A stretch of DNA of 64,000 bases. It comes from Paenibacillus thiaminolyticus (GTDB lineage Bacteria > Bacillota > Bacilli > Paenibacillales > Paenibacillaceae). This document shows positions 44,674 through 53,573 of this stretch, one piece after another. The translations under genes and the position numbers were made by a program. The notes below the pieces were generated by a model. It was given only the letters and a program-made list of their open reading frames with translations. It was not told where the DNA came from and did not search any database. Numbering within the stretch: the stretch's first letter is position 1; every line of letters begins with the position of its first letter. The stretch is from positions 4,109,001 through 4,173,000 of the forward strand of contig NZ_CP041405.1 of NCBI RefSeq assembly GCF_007066085.1, read 5' to 3'.

Positions 44674-45222
44674 GTGTTGGAGCAGCGTTTGCTTCATTAT
44701 TTGCATGAACATGAGGAATTGATGGCTGACTTGCGGGTCGTCAGAGAGTTGGACCTGCCGCAATGCTATATAGCCGCAGGGTATATTCGCAATTATATCT
44801 GGGACCGGCTGCAAGGATTCGAATACCGGGCGCGGCATCAGGATATCGATGTCGTCTACTATGACCCGGAGGATCTGTCGGAGCAGCGGGATGTTGCGCT
44901 GGAGCAGGAGCTGATAAGGCGAACGGGCAACGAAAAATGGTCGGTCAAAAACCAGGCCCGAATGCATATCCGCAATGGCGTGGCGCCTTATGAGTCCACC
45001 TTCGATGCGTTGAGCCGATGGCCGGAGACCGCCACGGCGGTAGGCGCGCGCTTGAATGGAGAGGAGCGGATAGGACTGATTCATCCGCACGGCTTGGAGG
45101 ATTTGTTCGAGATGGTCGTCAGGCGGAGCCCGGCATTTCCCGATCCCGCCTATTATATGGCGCGGGTGAACGCGAAGCAATGGCGGGAGCAATGGCCTCG
45201 GCTGACGATTATCGAAGCATAG
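44674..45222 (+). CDS. Nucleotidyltransferase-family protein (DUF925-like)
   Basis: A 182-residue protein with the minimal nucleotidyltransferase motif: AAGYIRNYIWDRL then QDIDVVYYDPED, the Asp-x-Asp metal pair of the pol-beta fold. The C-terminal half includes NQARMHIRNGVAPYEST. Similar proteins are grouped under DUF925 by recall; substrates unknown. The GTG start has GGAGG eight bases upstream and follows the methyltransferase by 36 bases, so they are probably co-expressed. Confidence 0.82.
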   Translation: MLEQRLLHYLHEHEELMADLRVVRELDLPQCYIAAGYIRNYIWDRLQGFEYRARHQDIDVVYYDPEDLSEQRDVALEQELIRRTGNEKWSVKNQARMHIRNGVAPYESTFDALSRWPETATAVGARLNGEERIGLIHPHGLEDLFEMVVRRSPAFPDPAYYMARVNAKQWREQWPRLTIIEA

Positions 45223-45387
45223 AAAACAGGGCCGGATATGCAGGCCTTCATGCCTCTCTTGCATTCGGGCAATTGTTCAATATTTTGCCCAAAATGAAAA
45301 TATTTTTAAAATGAAAGAAACATTTACCTCGATAACCGCGTTACACATATCAGAGGATTGAAATGACAACAAATGGAGGATGAACTT

Positions 45388-48300
45388 GTGAAAAGGATAC
45401 TATCCGGGCTGATTGCATTTGCCTTGTTGTTTACATTTGCCATTCAAGCGCAAGTGCAGGCGGCCCCGCAAATCAGTGTGTATATCGATGGCGTCAGGCT
45501 AAATACGGATCAACCGCCAATGATGATTCGAGGGCGGACGATGCTTCCGCTGCGGGCCATCTTCGAGGCGTTGGATGCGAAGGTAGGGTGGAACCAGAGA
45601 GCACAGACGGTGACCGCGACCAAGGCGGGTACGACCGTTGTCCTCAAGATTGGTTCCAAGGTAGCTACGATTAACGATTCGAACGTGACTCTGGAGGTTC
45701 CTGCCCAGACGATCCGGGGAAGAACGATGGTTCCGGTGCGCTTCGTCAGCGAAGCGATGGGCGAGCAAGTGCTGTGGAACTCCAGAACGCAGACCGTAAC
45801 GATTAATACAACGAATCGTGATCAGGATGATTATCCGAGCGACCAAGTCTCTCAGGCAACGAATGTAAATGCCAGAGTAACCGGCCAAGCGGGTAACGGC
45901 AGCGACCTGACCGTCAGCTTCAACCGGGCGTCCCAGGAATCGAATATCGATCATTATCGCGTTCTCGTCGTCAAGGCTTCGGATTCATCGTCCTTTACGC
46001 TGGCGCGGGCTCGTCTGGTATCGGACAATAATTACACGGTCGTCGATACGTATGGCCGCAATCCTTCTCTTTCGCTCAATTCCTCGACCCGCGACGTGAA
46101 CGGAGATGTTATCCGTGCGAACCAGTCCTACGTCGTGTATGTGTTGAGTGTAGGCAAGCGCAGCCAGGATGTATTGTCCCGGCCTTCGCAGACCGTGACG
46201 CTGACAGGCGATTCAGCCTATGCGGTCACGAATGTGCAGGCGCGTGACGTTGCCGATTATGGCGATGGAAGAGATATGTCCGTGAGCTTCACAAGGGCTT
46301 CCGATGAGAGCAATATCGCCAACTATCGCGTCATGGTCGTGAAGTCGCAAGATGCGCATCGCTTCGATCTGAACGCCGCGAATGCCGTATCCAGCTCTAA
46401 CTATACGACCGTATACAAATCCGGATCGACCTTGTCAACGACGCTCAGTTCGTCGTCCCGGGACACGTCCGGTGATAGAATTCGCAATGGCGTGCCTTAT
46501 ACGGTGTTCGTTTTGTCCGTAAGCAATAATGTGAATCGTCATTCCAATCAGCTCTCTGCGTCCACGACGACGATTACGCTGGGCACCACGGTCGGCGCGC
46601 CAGTCATTACGAGCGTGGCGGATGTGAGCAATTATAACGACGGCCGCGACCTGCAGGTATCGTTCACGAGATCTTCCGATGAGTCGAAGGTGAGCTACTA
46701 CCGCATATTCGTCGTGCCGAACCGGGATTATACCCGCTTCGATCTGAACGAAGCGAACAAATTGTCGTCCAGCCGTTATTATCAAGTGTCGAAGACCGGA
46801 TACAATATCACGACGACCTTGTCTTCGAGCCTGACGGATGTCAACGGCTCTTATATTCGAAATAATGAGACCTACCGGGTATTCGTCATGGCGGTCTCGA
46901 AAGACGGGTACAGCTCTAACAATGTGTTGAGCGGCGCATCTTCGTCGATTACGCTGTCTCATAATTCCATCGCCAACGCGGTCACGAATGTGCAAGTCAG
47001 CGATGTCAACGACTATAACGACGGCCGCGACATGCGGATCACGTTCAACAAGGCTTCTGACGAGTCGTTGATTGATCATTACCGCGTCATGGTCGTGAAG
47101 ACATCCAATGCGGACCGGTTCAATGTATCGGATGCGAACAATGTATCGAGCTCGTACTACACGAAGGTGAACAAGACGGGGCGCGATCTTAGCTTGACGC
47201 TCTCCTCCAGCGCTAGAGATGTGGACGGTTCTTATATTCGGAACGGTGTGAGCTATCGCGTGTTTGTCCTGTCGGTAGGCAGAGGCACCTATTCCAACGC
47301 ATTGTCTTACGCTTCCAGCACCATTACGCTGTCCAGCAATTCGGCCGTGTATGCGGCGACCAATGTTCAGGCCTCCGATATCAATGATTACGGCGATGGC
47401 CGTGACATGCGGGTAACGTTCTACCGCGCGGCGGATGAGTCGAATATCAGCCACTACCGCGTCATGGTCGTGAAGTCGTCCGATGCGGGGCGCTTCACGG
47501 TAGGGGATGCGAATAATGTATCCAGCTACAATTACACGTATGTGAGCCGCAATGGCAGCAACCAGAGCGTGACGCTCGCATCCGGTGCAAGAGATGTCGA
47601 CGGGGCGCAGATTCGTAACGGAGTAAGCTACCGCGTATTCGTCCTGTCTGTCGGCTCAGGCAGTTATTCCAATACGTTGTCCAGTTCGTCGAACACCATC
47701 ACGTTAAGCAACAACTCGACGGTGTATCCGGCTACCAACGTCACGGCAAGCGACGTCGGCGATTATAACGACGGCCGCGACATGCGGGTCAGCTTCAACC
47801 GGGCGGCGGATGAATCGAACATCTCCCAGTACCGGATAATGGTCGTGAAATCGGTCGATGCAAGCCGCTTCGACTTGTACCGTGCCAACAACGTATCCAG
47901 CTACAACTATACGTACATCAGCAAGACAGGCAGAGATATTGATCAGATTCTGTCCTCCTCGGCGCGGGACGTTGATGGAGCGGCGATTCGAAATGGCGTC
48001 AGCTACAAGGTATTTGTCTTGTCCGTCAGCAATAACAGTAATAACGCGAATATGTTGTCCGTTCCTTCCGCGGAAATCATGCTGACAAGCAACTCGTCGG
48101 TCTCTGCGGCGTCGAACGTAACGGCCAACGTAACAGGCAATAGCGGCACGACGCGCGATATTGAGGTGAGCTTCACCGCGCCGTCCAATGATTATGGCGT
48201 GCTGGAATATCGCGTGATGGCCGTGAAGTCGGATCAGAGCTTTGGTTTGGCGGATGCGAACAATACTTCATATTACACGTATGCCCCGAAGCAGAGCGGC

Positions 48301-48816
48301 ACGATACGTCTGCCTTTGCCAGAAAACGCCCGTGATGTGAGAGGAGAGGCGATTACAAGCGGCAGCGCTTATCGGTTCTATGTCCTGACGGTAGCTGATA
48401 GCCGGGTTAGCTCGGCCAATGCGCTCTCTGATGCATCCCGCGATGTGGTCTTGTCGGCTCAATATGTATCTCCGGCGACGAACGTAACGGCGGAGATGAT
48501 TGGAAGCGACATGCGGGTCTACTTCAGCAAGCCGGCGAATGAGAGAGGCGTTGCAAAATATGCCGTGATGGCGGTGCCTTCCCACAGAGCAGGCAGCTTT
48601 ACGCTGGATGATGCTAATTGGACAGGAACAAACAGCTCTAAAGCCGTATCTCCTTCGGGAGAAGGCATGGTTACGCTGAACTCCTACGATAAAGACGCTT
48701 TTGGCAATCCTTTTGTCAATGGGGACACATACATTATCTACGTCCTCACTGTGTCGGACGGCCGTGTGGTAAATGTGCTGTCCACTCCGTCCCAGGGCGT
48801 CGTGGCACAGTTCTAA
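45388..48816 (+). CDS. Repetitive secreted surface protein with CuAO-like N-terminal (stalk) domain
   Basis: A 1142-residue secreted protein. GTG 45388 has GGAGG eight bases upstream; the signal peptide ends in AQVQA. Residues about 30-145 are a copper-amine-oxidase N-terminal-like domain in two halves, with RGRTMLPLRAIFEALDAKVGW and RGRTMVPVRFVSEAMGEQVLW. Then eight tandem units of about 110-125 residues follow, each of the fibronectin-III-like type: start ATNVQASDINDYGDGRDMRV, then RAADESNISHYRVMVVKS, and VRNGVSYRVFVLSVG. Units 2-6 are nearly the same, units 1, 7 and 8 diverge. No sortase motif or SLH domain is seen. It probably binds the cell wall or a glycan as an adhesin or stalk. Monocistronic, with two terminators after it. 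Confidence 0.88.
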   Translation: MKRILSGLIAFALLFTFAIQAQVQAAPQISVYIDGVRLNTDQPPMMIRGRTMLPLRAIFEALDAKVGWNQRAQTVTATKAGTTVVLKIGSKVATINDSNVTLEVPAQTIRGRTMVPVRFVSEAMGEQVLWNSRTQTVTINTTNRDQDDYPSDQVSQATNVNARVTGQAGNGSDLTVSFNRASQESNIDHYRVLVVKASDSSSFTLARARLVSDNNYTVVDTYGRNPSLSLNSSTRDVNGDVIRANQSYVVYVLSVGKRSQDVLSRPSQTVTLTGDSAYAVTNVQARDVADYGDGRDMSVSFTRASDESNIANYRVMVVKSQDAHRFDLNAANAVSSSNYTTVYKSGSTLSTTLSSSSRDTSGDRIRNGVPYTVFVLSVSNNVNRHSNQLSASTTTITLGTTVGAPVITSVADVSNYNDGRDLQVSFTRSSDESKVSYYRIFVVPNRDYTRFDLNEANKLSSSRYYQVSKTGYNITTTLSSSLTDVNGSYIRNNETYRVFVMAVSKDGYSSNNVLSGASSSITLSHNSIANAVTNVQVSDVNDYNDGRDMRITFNKASDESLIDHYRVMVVKTSNADRFNVSDANNVSSSYYTKVNKTGRDLSLTLSSSARDVDGSYIRNGVSYRVFVLSVGRGTYSNALSYASSTITLSSNSAVYAATNVQASDINDYGDGRDMRVTFYRAADESNISHYRVMVVKSSDAGRFTVGDANNVSSYNYTYVSRNGSNQSVTLASGARDVDGAQIRNGVSYRVFVLSVGSGSYSNTLSSSSNTITLSNNSTVYPATNVTASDVGDYNDGRDMRVSFNRAADESNISQYRIMVVKSVDASRFDLYRANNVSSYNYTYISKTGRDIDQILSSSARDVDGAAIRNGVSYKVFVLSVSNNSNNANMLSVPSAEIMLTSNSSVSAASNVTANVTGNSGTTRDIEVSFTAPSNDYGVLEYRVMAVKSDQSFGLADANNTSYYTYAPKQSGTIRLPLPENARDVRGEAITSGSAYRFYVLTVADSRVSSANALSDASRDVVLSAQYVSPATNVTAEMIGSDMRVYFSKPANERGVAKYAVMAVPSHRAGSFTLDDANWTGTNSSKAVSPSGEGMVTLNSYDKDAFGNPFVNGDTYIIYVLTVSDGRVVNVLSTPSQGVVAQF

Positions 48817-48868
48817 GCGTCCCAGGGTGCGGCGTAAGATAATCCTGTATGTAACAAAAGCAGACAGC

Positions 48869-48900
48869 AAGGGCTCCGGCAATAGGCCGGGGCCCTTTTT
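48869..48900 (+). terminator. Terminator after the surface-protein gene
   Basis: AAGGGC.CCGGC and GGCCGG.GCCCTT form a strong GC stem around AATA, followed by TTTTT. It lies 53 bases after the stop. Confidence 0.75.
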
Positions 48901-48978
48901 ACCTTTCAACGGGGTAGCCATCGATTGTACAGAACCGTTCATTGCTTCATTGCCCTCGCGATGGGATAACAACGATAG

Positions 48979-49013
48979 AACATGGTCTTTGTAACACAGG
49001 GCCATGTTTTTTT
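48979..49013 (+). terminator. Second terminator ahead of the GntR operon
   Basis: AACATGG and CCATGTT pair around 16 bases and run into seven Ts. It isolates the GntR-ABC operon from the upstream gene. Confidence 0.6.
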
Positions 49014-49029
49014 GTGATAAATGCCATTA

Positions 49030-49082
49030 TTGACAGAGAGGAAATTAAGATGTATAGTTGGTTACGCGAGTAATTAACCAGT
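49030..49082 (+). promoter_or_regulatory. Promoter and operator of the GntR-ABC operon
   Basis: Perfect TTGACA (49030-49035), 17 bases, TATAGT (49053-49058). Directly downstream lies the inverted repeat TTGGTTA-10 bases-TAACCAG (about 49059-49082). A GntR-family repressor bound there would block transcription, as in YtrA-type autoregulation. Confidence 0.65.
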
Positions 49083-49097
49083 TAGGTGGTGGGAAGG

Positions 49098-49469
49098 ATG
49101 AGTTCGCTCATTGATGACGAGCGTCCGATATTCGTCCAGATTGCGGAGCGAATTGAGGACGATATCATCGAGGGAAGGCTGCCGGAAGAATCGCCGGTCC
49201 CTTCCAAAAATCAGTTTGCTTCCTTCTACCAGATCAATCCGGCGACAGCGGCTAAGGGTGTGAATCTGTTAGTGGATGAAGGAATTTTATACAAGAAGAG
49301 AGGGATTGGGATGTTCGTGGCGGCGGGAGCACGCGCCCTATTGTTGGCGAAGCGCAAGGAGAAGTTCTACGAACAATATGTTGTCACGATGATCCGGGAG
49401 GCAGAGAAGCTTGGCATGACGACAGACCAATTGATCGAGATGATTCGCAGAGGGGAGGGTACGCGATGA
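49098..49469 (+). CDS. GntR-family regulator, YtrA type
   Basis: A short 123-residue GntR protein. Residues 1-70 form the winged helix (ERPIFVQIAERIEDDIIEGR, then FASFYQINPATAAKGVNLLVDEG, wing YKKRGIGMFV). The remaining 50 residues form the short helical dimerisation domain of the YtrA subfamily, which lacks a big effector domain and is normally linked to ABC genes. ATG 49098 is used. It overlaps the ATPase by four bases and probably represses its own operon through the palindrome upstream; the inducer, often a cell-wall antibiotic, is unknown here. Confidence 0.9.
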   Translation: MSSLIDDERPIFVQIAERIEDDIIEGRLPEESPVPSKNQFASFYQINPATAAKGVNLLVDEGILYKKRGIGMFVAAGARALLLAKRKEKFYEQYVVTMIREAEKLGMTTDQLIEMIRRGEGTR

Positions 49470-50365
49470 GTCATGTAGCAGAAGTGCGGGAGTTGACCAA
49501 ATCGTACGGAGATGTAAATGCGGTTCAAAATGTCAGCTTTGTGATGGAGGAAGATAAAATATATGGGCTGCTGGGCAGAAATGGGGCCGGGAAGACAACG
49601 ATTATGCATTTGATGACGGCCCAGCTGTTCCCGACGAGCGGTTCCGTCCGTTTGTTCGGGGAGGCACCCTTTGAGAATAACCGGGTGCTTAGCCAAGTAT
49701 GCTTCATCAAGGAGAGCCAGAAGTACCCGGATACGTTCCGCATCCACGATGTGCTGTCAGTATCGGCTTCCTTCTTCCCTCGATGGGACTCGGAGCTGGC
49801 CGCAAGATTGATTGAAGATTTCCGGCTTCCGCCGCGGCGGATCGTGAAGAAGCTCTCCAGAGGAATGCTGTCTGCGCTTGGCGTGGTTGTTGGCTTGGCG
49901 AGCCGCGCTCCGCTTACGCTGTTCGACGAGCCTTATCTGGGCCTGGATGCGGTCGCGAGAAGCATTTTCTATGATCGCTTAATTGAGGATTACACGAAGC
50001 ACCCGCGCACGATTGTTCTCTCGACCCATCTGATTGACGAGGTGAGCCGGTTATTGGAGCATATTATCGTCATCGATAATGGGAAATTGCTGATCGATGA
50101 GGATGCCGATTCGCTGCGCGAACGCGCCTTCACGGCAGTCGGCACCGGATCCAAAGTCGAGCGCTTCATCGAGGGACGGAAGGTGATCCACCGCGATACG
50201 TTCGGCGCCCTGGCCACGGTAACGATAATGGGGCCGTTGAGCCCCGAGGGGCGAAAGCAGGCGGCTGCTCTTGATATCGAGCTTGCTTCGGTGTCGCTGC
50301 AGCAGCTGATTGTTCATTTGACGGGCAACCGCCCATCCGGCAGAGAAGGGGGAGATGAACGATGA
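49466..50365 (+). CDS. ABC transporter ATP-binding protein
   Basis: A 299-residue ATPase in the YtrB/CcmA-like class. Walker A is LGRNGAGKTT, Walker B LTLFDEPYLGLD, H-loop STHLIDE. The ABC signature is degenerate (KLSRGMLSALG in place of the LSGGQ), as in several YtrB-type ATPases. Its C-terminal 90 residues form a regulatory domain. It partners the permease that follows with a four-base overlap. The export versus stress-response role is unknown; YtrA regulation suggests response to envelope stress. Confidence 0.9.
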   Translation: MSHVAEVRELTKSYGDVNAVQNVSFVMEEDKIYGLLGRNGAGKTTIMHLMTAQLFPTSGSVRLFGEAPFENNRVLSQVCFIKESQKYPDTFRIHDVLSVSASFFPRWDSELAARLIEDFRLPPRRIVKKLSRGMLSALGVVVGLASRAPLTLFDEPYLGLDAVARSIFYDRLIEDYTKHPRTIVLSTHLIDEVSRLLEHIIVIDNGKLLIDEDADSLRERAFTAVGTGSKVERFIEGRKVIHRDTFGALATVTIMGPLSPEGRKQAAALDIELASVSLQQLIVHLTGNRPSGREGGDER

Positions 50366-51051
50366 ACCGCACAGCTGGCGTATTGAAGATGCATCTCCGG
50401 GATAAATGGACCTGGATATGCATACCGTGGGGCATTATGCTTTTCAGCTTTATCATCAATCTTGTGATCGGTCTTAGCATTGAACAAGGGAACAAGCCTT
50501 TTTATACCGCGGGAATTGCAAGCATTTATGTCTTTATGTTCATCGCCGGCACCTTCACCTTGGCCCACACCTTTCCCTATGCGCTCGGCATGAATATTAG
50601 AAGGCAAGATTATATGCTCGGCACGATCGCGATGTCCGCGATCATCAGTGCAGGGACGTCCCTGCTGCTAGCCATGCTGACGTTCATGGAAAGCCTGTCT
50701 GGGGGATGGGGCGTTCGGCTTCACTTCTTCCAATTGCCCTATTGGAGTGACGGGCCTGTCATTCAGCAGATAGGAATGGCATTCCTGCTGCTGATGCATC
50801 TGTATTACTTCGGCTTCGCAATCTCCAGCGTACACCGGCGGTACCGAGCCGCAGGAATGTATGTGTTGATCATCGTATCCTTCGCCGTCCTGAGTGTCTT
50901 GTCCCTGGCTCTGTCCTACTATGAGGGCTGGAAGGCGCTATGGGACTTCTTCCTCCGCTACTCCGCTTGGGAACTGGTGTTGATGACTGTCCCCTTTACT
51001 GTGGTATACGCCTTGATATCGTTCGTTCTTGTTCGAAGATCGACCATCTGA
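50362..51051 (+). CDS. ABC transporter permease
   Basis: A 229-residue integral membrane protein with six hydrophobic segments, beginning after the Lys/Trp-rich N-terminal tail (MHLRDKWTWICIPWGIML). It is small and has no large loops, as in the YtrC/YhcG type. The ATG overlaps the stop of the ATPase gene by four bases, so it is coupled to it and is the probable membrane partner. A bidirectional terminator follows at 51096-51121. Confidence 0.85.
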   Translation: MNRTAGVLKMHLRDKWTWICIPWGIMLFSFIINLVIGLSIEQGNKPFYTAGIASIYVFMFIAGTFTLAHTFPYALGMNIRRQDYMLGTIAMSAIISAGTSLLLAMLTFMESLSGGWGVRLHFFQLPYWSDGPVIQQIGMAFLLLMHLYYFGFAISSVHRRYRAAGMYVLIIVSFAVLSVLSLALSYYEGWKALWDFFLRYSAWELVLMTVPFTVVYALISFVLVRRSTI

Positions 51052-51095
51052 CCAAGCCGGAATTGCCTTCGGCGGCAATGAGAGGGTGGAAGCAG

Positions 51096-51121
51096 CAAAA
51101 GCCGACGCAGGTCGGCTTTTG
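51096..51121. terminator. Bidirectional terminator
   Basis: CAAAAGCCGAC and GTCGGCTTTTG form a perfect 11-bp stem with loop GCAG. Four Ts end the stem on each strand, so it can close both the GntR operon and the convergent ABC ATPase gene. Confidence 0.85.
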
Positions 51122-51165
51122 TACATGAAAGCAATGTCGTAGTGATGTGAAGAGGCAGGACAGTA

Positions 51166-51951
51166 TCATTCCGTGTCCAGCAGCTGAAGGGAGTAGCGCT
51201 GCCCCAACTCTTGCCGCACTTCGATGCGCGCATGGAAAAATTCGCTTAAATGGGCCGAAGTCAGCTGATCGGCTGTATTGCCGGATGAGAACACGATTCC
51301 TTGCTTAATGAGCAGGGCTTTGTTGAAGCAGGGCATAATCTCTTCGACATGATGCGTCACATAGATAAGAGTCGGGGCATCCGGCTCGCGTGCGATCGAT
51401 TGGATCATATGGAGCAGCTGATCGCGGGCGAAAATATCGAGTCCTGTACATGGCTCGTCCAGGATGAGAAGCTTCGGCGACGCCATCAGCGCCCGGCCGA
51501 TAAGCACTCGCTGCCGCTCGCCCTGCGATAAAGTATCGTAGGTTCGGTTGAGCAGCCGTTCGCAGCCGAGCAGCCGGATCAAGGACAGTGCCTTCTCCTC
51601 GTCAGTCTCCTCGATGTCATCGTACAAGCCGATCGTGGCGAATTTCCCGCTGAGTACGATCTTCTCCACCGTCTCGTGTCCGTATAGCTTCTGCTGCAGG
51701 GAGGTACTTACCCAGCCGATGTGCTTGCGCAGCTCGCGCAGGTCGAAGGTGCCGAACCGCTTGCCCAGGACAGAGACGCTTCCTGAGGTTGGCCAGATAT
51801 AGCCGTTGATCATATTCAATAAGGTCGTTTTCCCCGAGCCGTTCAGCCCGAGCAGGCACCAATGCTCCCCCGGCTTAACTTCCCAGGATACTCGATCCAG
51901 AATCGTCTTGTTATCTCTCTTCCAGGTTACCTCCCGAACATCAATGACCAT
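51166..51951 (-). CDS. ABC ATP-binding protein, YlmA/ModF-like
   Basis: A 261-residue ATPase in the form of a single cytoplasmic half. Walker A LLGLNGSGKTTLL, signature LSQGERQRVLIG, Walker B KLLILDEPCTGLD, H-loop VTHHVEE. It fits the YlmA/ModF-like group, often without a permease nearby and involved in stress or translation-linked roles. ATG 51951 follows GGAGAGG; the longer frame upstream reads a decayed gene (51983-52108). It faces the GntR operon, separated by a terminator. Confidence 0.9.
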   Translation of the reverse strand: MVIDVREVTWKRDNKTILDRVSWEVKPGEHWCLLGLNGSGKTTLLNMINGYIWPTSGSVSVLGKRFGTFDLRELRKHIGWVSTSLQQKLYGHETVEKIVLSGKFATIGLYDDIEETDEEKALSLIRLLGCERLLNRTYDTLSQGERQRVLIGRALMASPKLLILDEPCTGLDIFARDQLLHMIQSIAREPDAPTLIYVTHHVEEIMPCFNKALLIKQGIVFSSGNTADQLTSAHLSEFFHARIEVRQELGQRYSLQLLDTE

Positions 51952-51982
51952 GACGTCTCTCCTCTCCTCTGTGTTGGCAACG

Positions 51983-52108
51983 TTATTCGCTGCCCCGGCG
52001 GCATTGCGGCGCCAGATTGGCCAGCGACAAGCGCGCGGCGGTATCGGCATCCCGCGCCGCAATCGCCTGATACAGCTGAACATGCAATTCCGGTGTATTC
52101 AAATTCAT
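51983..52108 (-). pseudogene. C-terminal remnant of a GntR/FCD regulator
   Basis: The 41-residue reading (NTPELHVQLYQAIAARDADT, then ARLSLANL and a degenerate end CRRGSE) matches the last helices of FadR/FCD-type GntR regulators (His-x-x-Leu ... Ala-Ile-x-x-Arg-Asp-Ala-x-x-Ala). The upstream parts are absent. It has no ribosome site of its own. It appears to be a fossil next to the ABC gene. Confidence 0.45.
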
Positions 52109-52346
52109 ATTATTGAGAAGTATATTCCTTTTTTTTCAATTGTCAAACCCAAAATGTCTCGAACTGATAAGCCGTAAGTCCCGATTCACAGGTCCGGGCT
52201 GCAGAGAGACTGAATGGTCCATTATGAGGAGGAGTCCCGGGAGCCGCTTCGGAATGGCAGTAAAAAATTAGGAAATTCCTCGCTGGGAATGAGGGCGGTG
52301 ATTCGCTATAATCATATCAAATTCAAGATAAGGGAATGGATGCACG

Positions 52347-53339
52347 ATGCGCATTACGATCAAACCAGAGCAAATCGATAATGTGGCAAATATGTTCCAT
52401 TTGGCGTACGGACTATCCAAAACGCAAATGGAGGGACTTCAGAAGGCCATCAAGTCGCTGGAATCGCAGTGGATGGGCATGGAGAAGAACCGCTTCTACA
52501 GCGAGTTCCAGTCATCTCAGCAGGTATTTTCTTCCTTCTTGGCTAAGCTTCAGGAGATAGAGCTGGAATTGAAGGATATCGCGCGCCGGTTCCGGGAAGC
52601 GGACGGGACGCCTGCCGGGGGGATCCCGGCCATCATCAACGCGGTTGTCCAGGCGGCCGCCGGAGCGGCGTTCGTAGGCAGCGTGCTGGGGGCCGGAGCC
52701 GAGCCTGGCGCCGATTCCGCGGCAGACCAATTCAAGGATTGGGACGATGACGACGTGGAGGAATACCGGAAATATGAGGACATCCTGAAGCAGGCGAAGG
52801 AGCTGGGCGATAAAAACCTGATGCAGGAAGCTCATGACAAGATGAATATTATTAGCCTGAAATATTCTGATGAGGTGGAGAGAACAGATTACCTCGGGGG
52901 AGGAGGGACGACGAAGATGACGCGCGATTCCGTCGTCGTGAATTACCCGCTGCAGGAGGGCAAGGACAAGACGATGATCTCGGTGGACCGCAAGGGCAAT
53001 GTGGTCAGCTATGAACAGGACGAATCGAAATATACCTATTGGGAGCAAAAACATACAACAGGCGCATTCGAGAATTTTATGGGATCCGCGGCGAAAACGG
53101 CGACCAGCTATGGCGTCGGCCTTTTACTGACCCGGGGAAGCAAGCCGTGGGTTCAGCATGCCTCGGGCGTAGGGGGTGCTTTCTTCCTGGACAAATATAT
53201 TCCGCCGGTTCCTGATGCCGGAGAGACGAGGACGATGATCTACCGCACTAATATCGAGACAGGCAAAATCGAAAACATGGTCATCGTTACGAACGGGCAG
53301 AAGGATATTCAGTACCGGTATTGGAAGGAGTACAACTAG
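52347..53339 (+). CDS. WXG100-type protein with a C-terminal domain, candidate type VII effector
   Basis: A 330-residue protein. Residues 1-85 are a WXG100 domain: helix, Trp42-Met-Gly44 ([16 protein letters not shown]), second helix ([20 protein letters not shown]), the typical substrate-recognition form of type VII (Esx/Yuk) secretion. An Ala/Gly-rich hinge (about 90-125) leads to a C-terminal domain of about 200 residues: Asp/Glu-rich helix region, then strands with [18 protein letters not shown] and [21 protein letters not shown] recognise no toxin or enzyme motif in it. ATG 52347; a purine-rich AAGGGAAT lies 10 or so bases upstream. The gene overlaps the small membrane protein by one base, as in effector-immunity pairs. 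Confidence 0.75.
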   Translation: MRITIKPEQIDNVANMFHLAYGLSKTQMEGLQKAIKSLESQWMGMEKNRFYSEFQSSQQVFSSFLAKLQEIELELKDIARRFREADGTPAGGIPAIINAVVQAAAGAAFVGSVLGAGAEPGADSAADQFKDWDDDDVEEYRKYEDILKQAKELGDKNLMQEAHDKMNIISLKYSDEVERTDYLGGGGTTKMTRDSVVVNYPLQEGKDKTMISVDRKGNVVSYEQDESKYTYWEQKHTTGAFENFMGSAAKTATSYGVGLLLTRGSKPWVQHASGVGGAFFLDKYIPPVPDAGETRTMIYRTNIETGKIENMVIVTNGQKDIQYRYWKEYN

Positions 53340-53572
53340 TGCGGATCAAATGGATGTTCTATGCCGCGGTCGCCGCTTTTGTCGGATTTTTTCTGCTGGC
53401 CACGCCGAAGTACGATGCCGTTCGCTGGATGATTCTCGTTTTTTTTGCCGGTTACTTCGCTATTAAGAAATGGTGCTCCGCCAAATATCAGGGACCGTCG
53501 ATTCTCGTTCTGATGGCGGCGGTCATCATCATCACGGAAGTGCTGGTGGCTTATTCGGGCGGGACGCCGTAA
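53339..53572 (+). CDS. Small membrane protein, candidate immunity partner
   Basis: A 77-residue protein with three hydrophobic helices (WMFYAAVAAFVGFFLLA; WMILVFFAGYFAIKKW; ILVLMAAVIIITEVLVAYS). GTG 53339 overlaps the last base of the WXG100 gene's stop, and GGAAGGAG lies eight bases upstream inside that gene. The tight coupling and membrane location suggest that it protects against, or anchors, the WXG100 protein. No family recognised. Confidence 0.6.
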   Translation: MRIKWMFYAAVAAFVGFFLLATPKYDAVRWMILVFFAGYFAIKKWCSAKYQGPSILVLMAAVIIITEVLVAYSGGTP

Positions 53573-53573
53573 A

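Noticed and set aside
46435..47454. 339-residue minus-strand frame inside the repeat surface protein
   Set aside because: Its internal repetition simply mirrors the tandem units on the plus strand.
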